A DNA stretch of 64,000 nucleotides from the NCBI GenBank assembly GCA_016790635.1, contig JAEUOR010000054.1, positions 1-64,000 on the forward strand, written 5' to 3'. The stretch comes from Burkholderiales bacterium (GTDB lineage Bacteria; Pseudomonadota; Gammaproteobacteria; Burkholderiales; JAEUOS01). The position numbers and the translations under genes were made by a program. The stretch's first letter is position 1; every line of letters starts with the position of its first letter. The notes beneath the pieces are model-generated. The model was not told the origin of the DNA. It did no database searches and worked only from the letters and a program-made list of their open reading frames with translations. Below are positions 62,862-64,000 of the stretch, one piece after another.

Positions 62862-63354
62862 ACTGGAACAGCAGCTGCAGAGCGATCCTTTTTGGAAAGC
62901 GTATATCGCTGAAAAGATTTCAATTACGGAGACAGACACCTCATTGCATGTTGGCGTCTTTCAGGAGCCATTTTTGCAGTGGATTCTGGAGGGGAAGAAA
63001 ACAGTCGAATCTCGCTTTTCCGTGAATCGGGTCGCGCCGTTTGGTGAGGTTCGCGAAGGCGACGTAGTTCTTCTGAAAGTGACGGGTGGCCCAATTGTTG
63101 GGATTTGTAGGACGAATGCAACCTGGAGTTATCGTCTCGATGCGAAAACTCTTTTTCAAATTAAGCAACAGTTCTCGGAATTAATTGGAGCTACGGATGA
63201 TCAGTTTTGGGTTGATCGGCAAAGCGCTCGGTTTGTTACCCTCATGTCGATTGACAAGGTTCGGAAAGTTTTTCCTTTGAAGTATGCGAAGAGTGACAAG
63301 CGTGGATGGGTTGTTGAAAAGCCGCGTTTTTCGCAACACGCCTTAGATCTATGA
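62815..63354 (+). CDS. ASCH-domain protein
   Basis: A 179-residue protein. An N-terminal helical lead (about 1-40) is followed by an ASCH fold (about 45-150) with the signature G60-K-K62-T-V-E65-S-R67 (G-x-K-x2-E-x-R), then APFGEVREGDVVLLK and GPIVGICRT. ASCH domains bind RNA or nucleosides, and some (YqfB) hydrolyse N4-acetylcytidine. A role in recognising or removing a modified base fits the methyltransferase and radical SAM neighbours. The ATG at 62815 lies inside the 3' end of the methyltransferase gene. The stop overlaps the kinase start by 4 bp. Confidence 0.8.
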   Translation: MKFLATKGRLAKLLLELEQQLQSDPFWKAYIAEKISITETDTSLHVGVFQEPFLQWILEGKKTVESRFSVNRVAPFGEVREGDVVLLKVTGGPIVGICRTNATWSYRLDAKTLFQIKQQFSELIGATDDQFWVDRQSARFVTLMSIDKVRKVFPLKYAKSDKRGWVVEKPRFSQHALDL

Positions 63355-63887
63355 AATTCCTCGCCATCTGCTTTTCTGGTCGAATTGGGAGCGGTAAATC
63401 TACGCTTACCGCGCGGATGTCTGAGATGCTGGGTTGGCCGCGAGCTAGTTTCGGAGACTATGTTCGGTCAGTGGCGATTAGCAGAAATTCGAATGTAGAT
63501 TCGCGTTTGGTGCTAGCCAACTTGGGAGGTCAGCTCATCGATGAGCTTGGATGGAACGAGTTTTGTGCTCGAGTTCTTTCTTCAGCAGGATGGGTGAGCC
63601 CTGGCAACATCCTTATTGATGGGATTCGCCACGTTGAAGCTATTTGCACACTGAGGCGGCTTTGCCTACCGGCATCGCTATTTCACATTCATATTGACTT
63701 GAGTGATGAAATGGCGAAGACCCGGCAGATAGGTAAAGGGGTACTTGAATTGTCTGGAGGAGAGCGACATTCGACGGAAATTCAGGTGAGGACGAGTCTT
63801 GCAGAGATTGCAGACTTGAAGCTACCTGCGACCATAATGCTCGAAGAACAGGTTCGCCAAGTATCAGATTTTCTTAAGGCGCTCTGA
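63351..63887 (+). CDS. P-loop NTP kinase (nucleotide/nucleoside-kinase-like)
   Basis: A 178-residue kinase beginning MKFLAICFSGRIGSGKSTLT, with a Walker A G10-x4-G15-K16-S17. SFGDYVRSVA suggests a base or phosphate-acceptor contact, and ILIDGIRHVEAICTLRRL looks like a Walker-B-type strand followed by a lid region. No longer domain is attached. It resembles small nucleotide kinases such as adenylate/thymidylate-type or dephospho-CoA kinases without a specific match. It would phosphorylate a (modified) nucleotide if the operon makes one. Start by ATGA overlap with no RBS of its own. It is the last gene seen before the window ends, and the operon may continue. Confidence 0.7.
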   Translation: MKFLAICFSGRIGSGKSTLTARMSEMLGWPRASFGDYVRSVAISRNSNVDSRLVLANLGGQLIDELGWNEFCARVLSSAGWVSPGNILIDGIRHVEAICTLRRLCLPASLFHIHIDLSDEMAKTRQIGKGVLELSGGERHSTEIQVRTSLAEIADLKLPATIMLEEQVRQVSDFLKAL

Positions 63888-64000
63888 AGAGATGATCCCA
63901 AATGGAGCGGTACGGGAATCACGCCACTACCTGATGGTAAATTTTCTTCGGATGATTCGCCTGCGCTGACCTGCCCCCCTTTGGCCGTACCACGGTGAAT
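63888..64000. other. 3' edge of window after the island operon
   Basis: These 113 bp contain no gene start that I can support. The GC content rises again at the end (CCCCCCTTTGGCCGTACC). It could hold the operon's 3' end or the edge of the island. No terminator hairpin was recognised. Confidence 0.4.

Noticed and set aside
63960..64000. Possible terminal end of an IS3-type element (TGACCTGCCCCCC)
   Set aside because: Only a short string near the window edge, without a transposase or matching inverted end, so the call is not supportable.

Overview
The window is a high-GC (roughly two-thirds G+C by eye) proteobacterial chromosome segment, most likely from a betaproteobacterium of the Burkholderiales type. 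Indicators are three Bug-type tripartite-tricarboxylate receptor proteins without linked permeases, a FmdB-DUF502-AspS-NudB block, an SSB-MFS-UvrA block, two-subunit IorAB-like molybdenum hydroxylases, and many CoA-ester catabolic genes. No rRNA, tRNA or CRISPR array was recognised.

Layout. 1-8.5 kb: end of a TetR regulator, then a beta-oxidation operon (acyl-CoA dehydrogenase, FadN-type hydroxyacyl-CoA dehydrogenase/enoyl-CoA hydratase, thiolase, two hotdog thioesterases, alpha/beta hydrolase, enoyl-CoA hydratase). 8.5-15.7 kb: SGNH hydrolase, TPR/GT9-like protein, a first two-subunit molybdenum hydroxylase and a secreted alpha/beta hydrolase-domain protein. 15.9-34.4 kb: an accessory catabolic region with two paralogous acyl-CoA synthetases, a metallo-beta-lactamase-fold hydrolase, a TauD-like oxygenase, Bug receptors, VOC and FAH-family enzymes around a divergent promoter, a 2-hydroxyacid dehydrogenase, a GntR regulator and a second molybdenum hydroxylase. 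34.5-37 kb: small membrane proteins and a LytS/LytTR two-component pair. 37-42.5 kb: FAD oxidoreductase, nudB, a tandem DUF1330 protein, aspS, a DUF502 protein and an FmdB protein. 42.7-49.5 kb: a surface-sugar cluster (C-methyltransferase, epimerase, RmlC-like epimerase, PIG-L deacetylase, glucose-1-phosphate cytidylyltransferase, DUF4910 protein, GT2). 49.5-57.2 kb: ssb, MFS transporter, uvrA, egtD, a YHS lipoprotein, an SCP2-like protein and an alpha/beta hydrolase.

At about 57.23 kb the character changes. A gene-poor stretch of about 0.8 kb holds only a fragment of an addiction-module antitoxin. It leads into a clearly lower-GC island (58.04-63.89 kb) of seven co-directional genes, every junction overlapping: a DUF6932-like minimal nucleotidyltransferase, an XRE-HTH/ImmA-type metallopeptidase, a DUF4186-like cysteine protein, a radical SAM protein, a DPPW-motif methyltransferase, an ASCH-domain protein and a P-loop kinase. 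One promoter with an inverted repeat filling its spacer sits so close to the first ATG that the transcript should be leaderless. This operon is the best candidate in the window for an undescribed system. Its parts suggest modification or sensing of a nucleic acid or nucleotide under protease-linked control, but that function is inference.

How the genes work together: the first 34 kb look like uptake (Bug receptors), activation (acyl-CoA synthetases, molybdenum hydroxylases, oxygenase, hydrolases) and beta-oxidation of organic acids or aromatic-like compounds, under local TetR and GntR control. The middle holds housekeeping and envelope-sugar genes. The right end is horizontally acquired.
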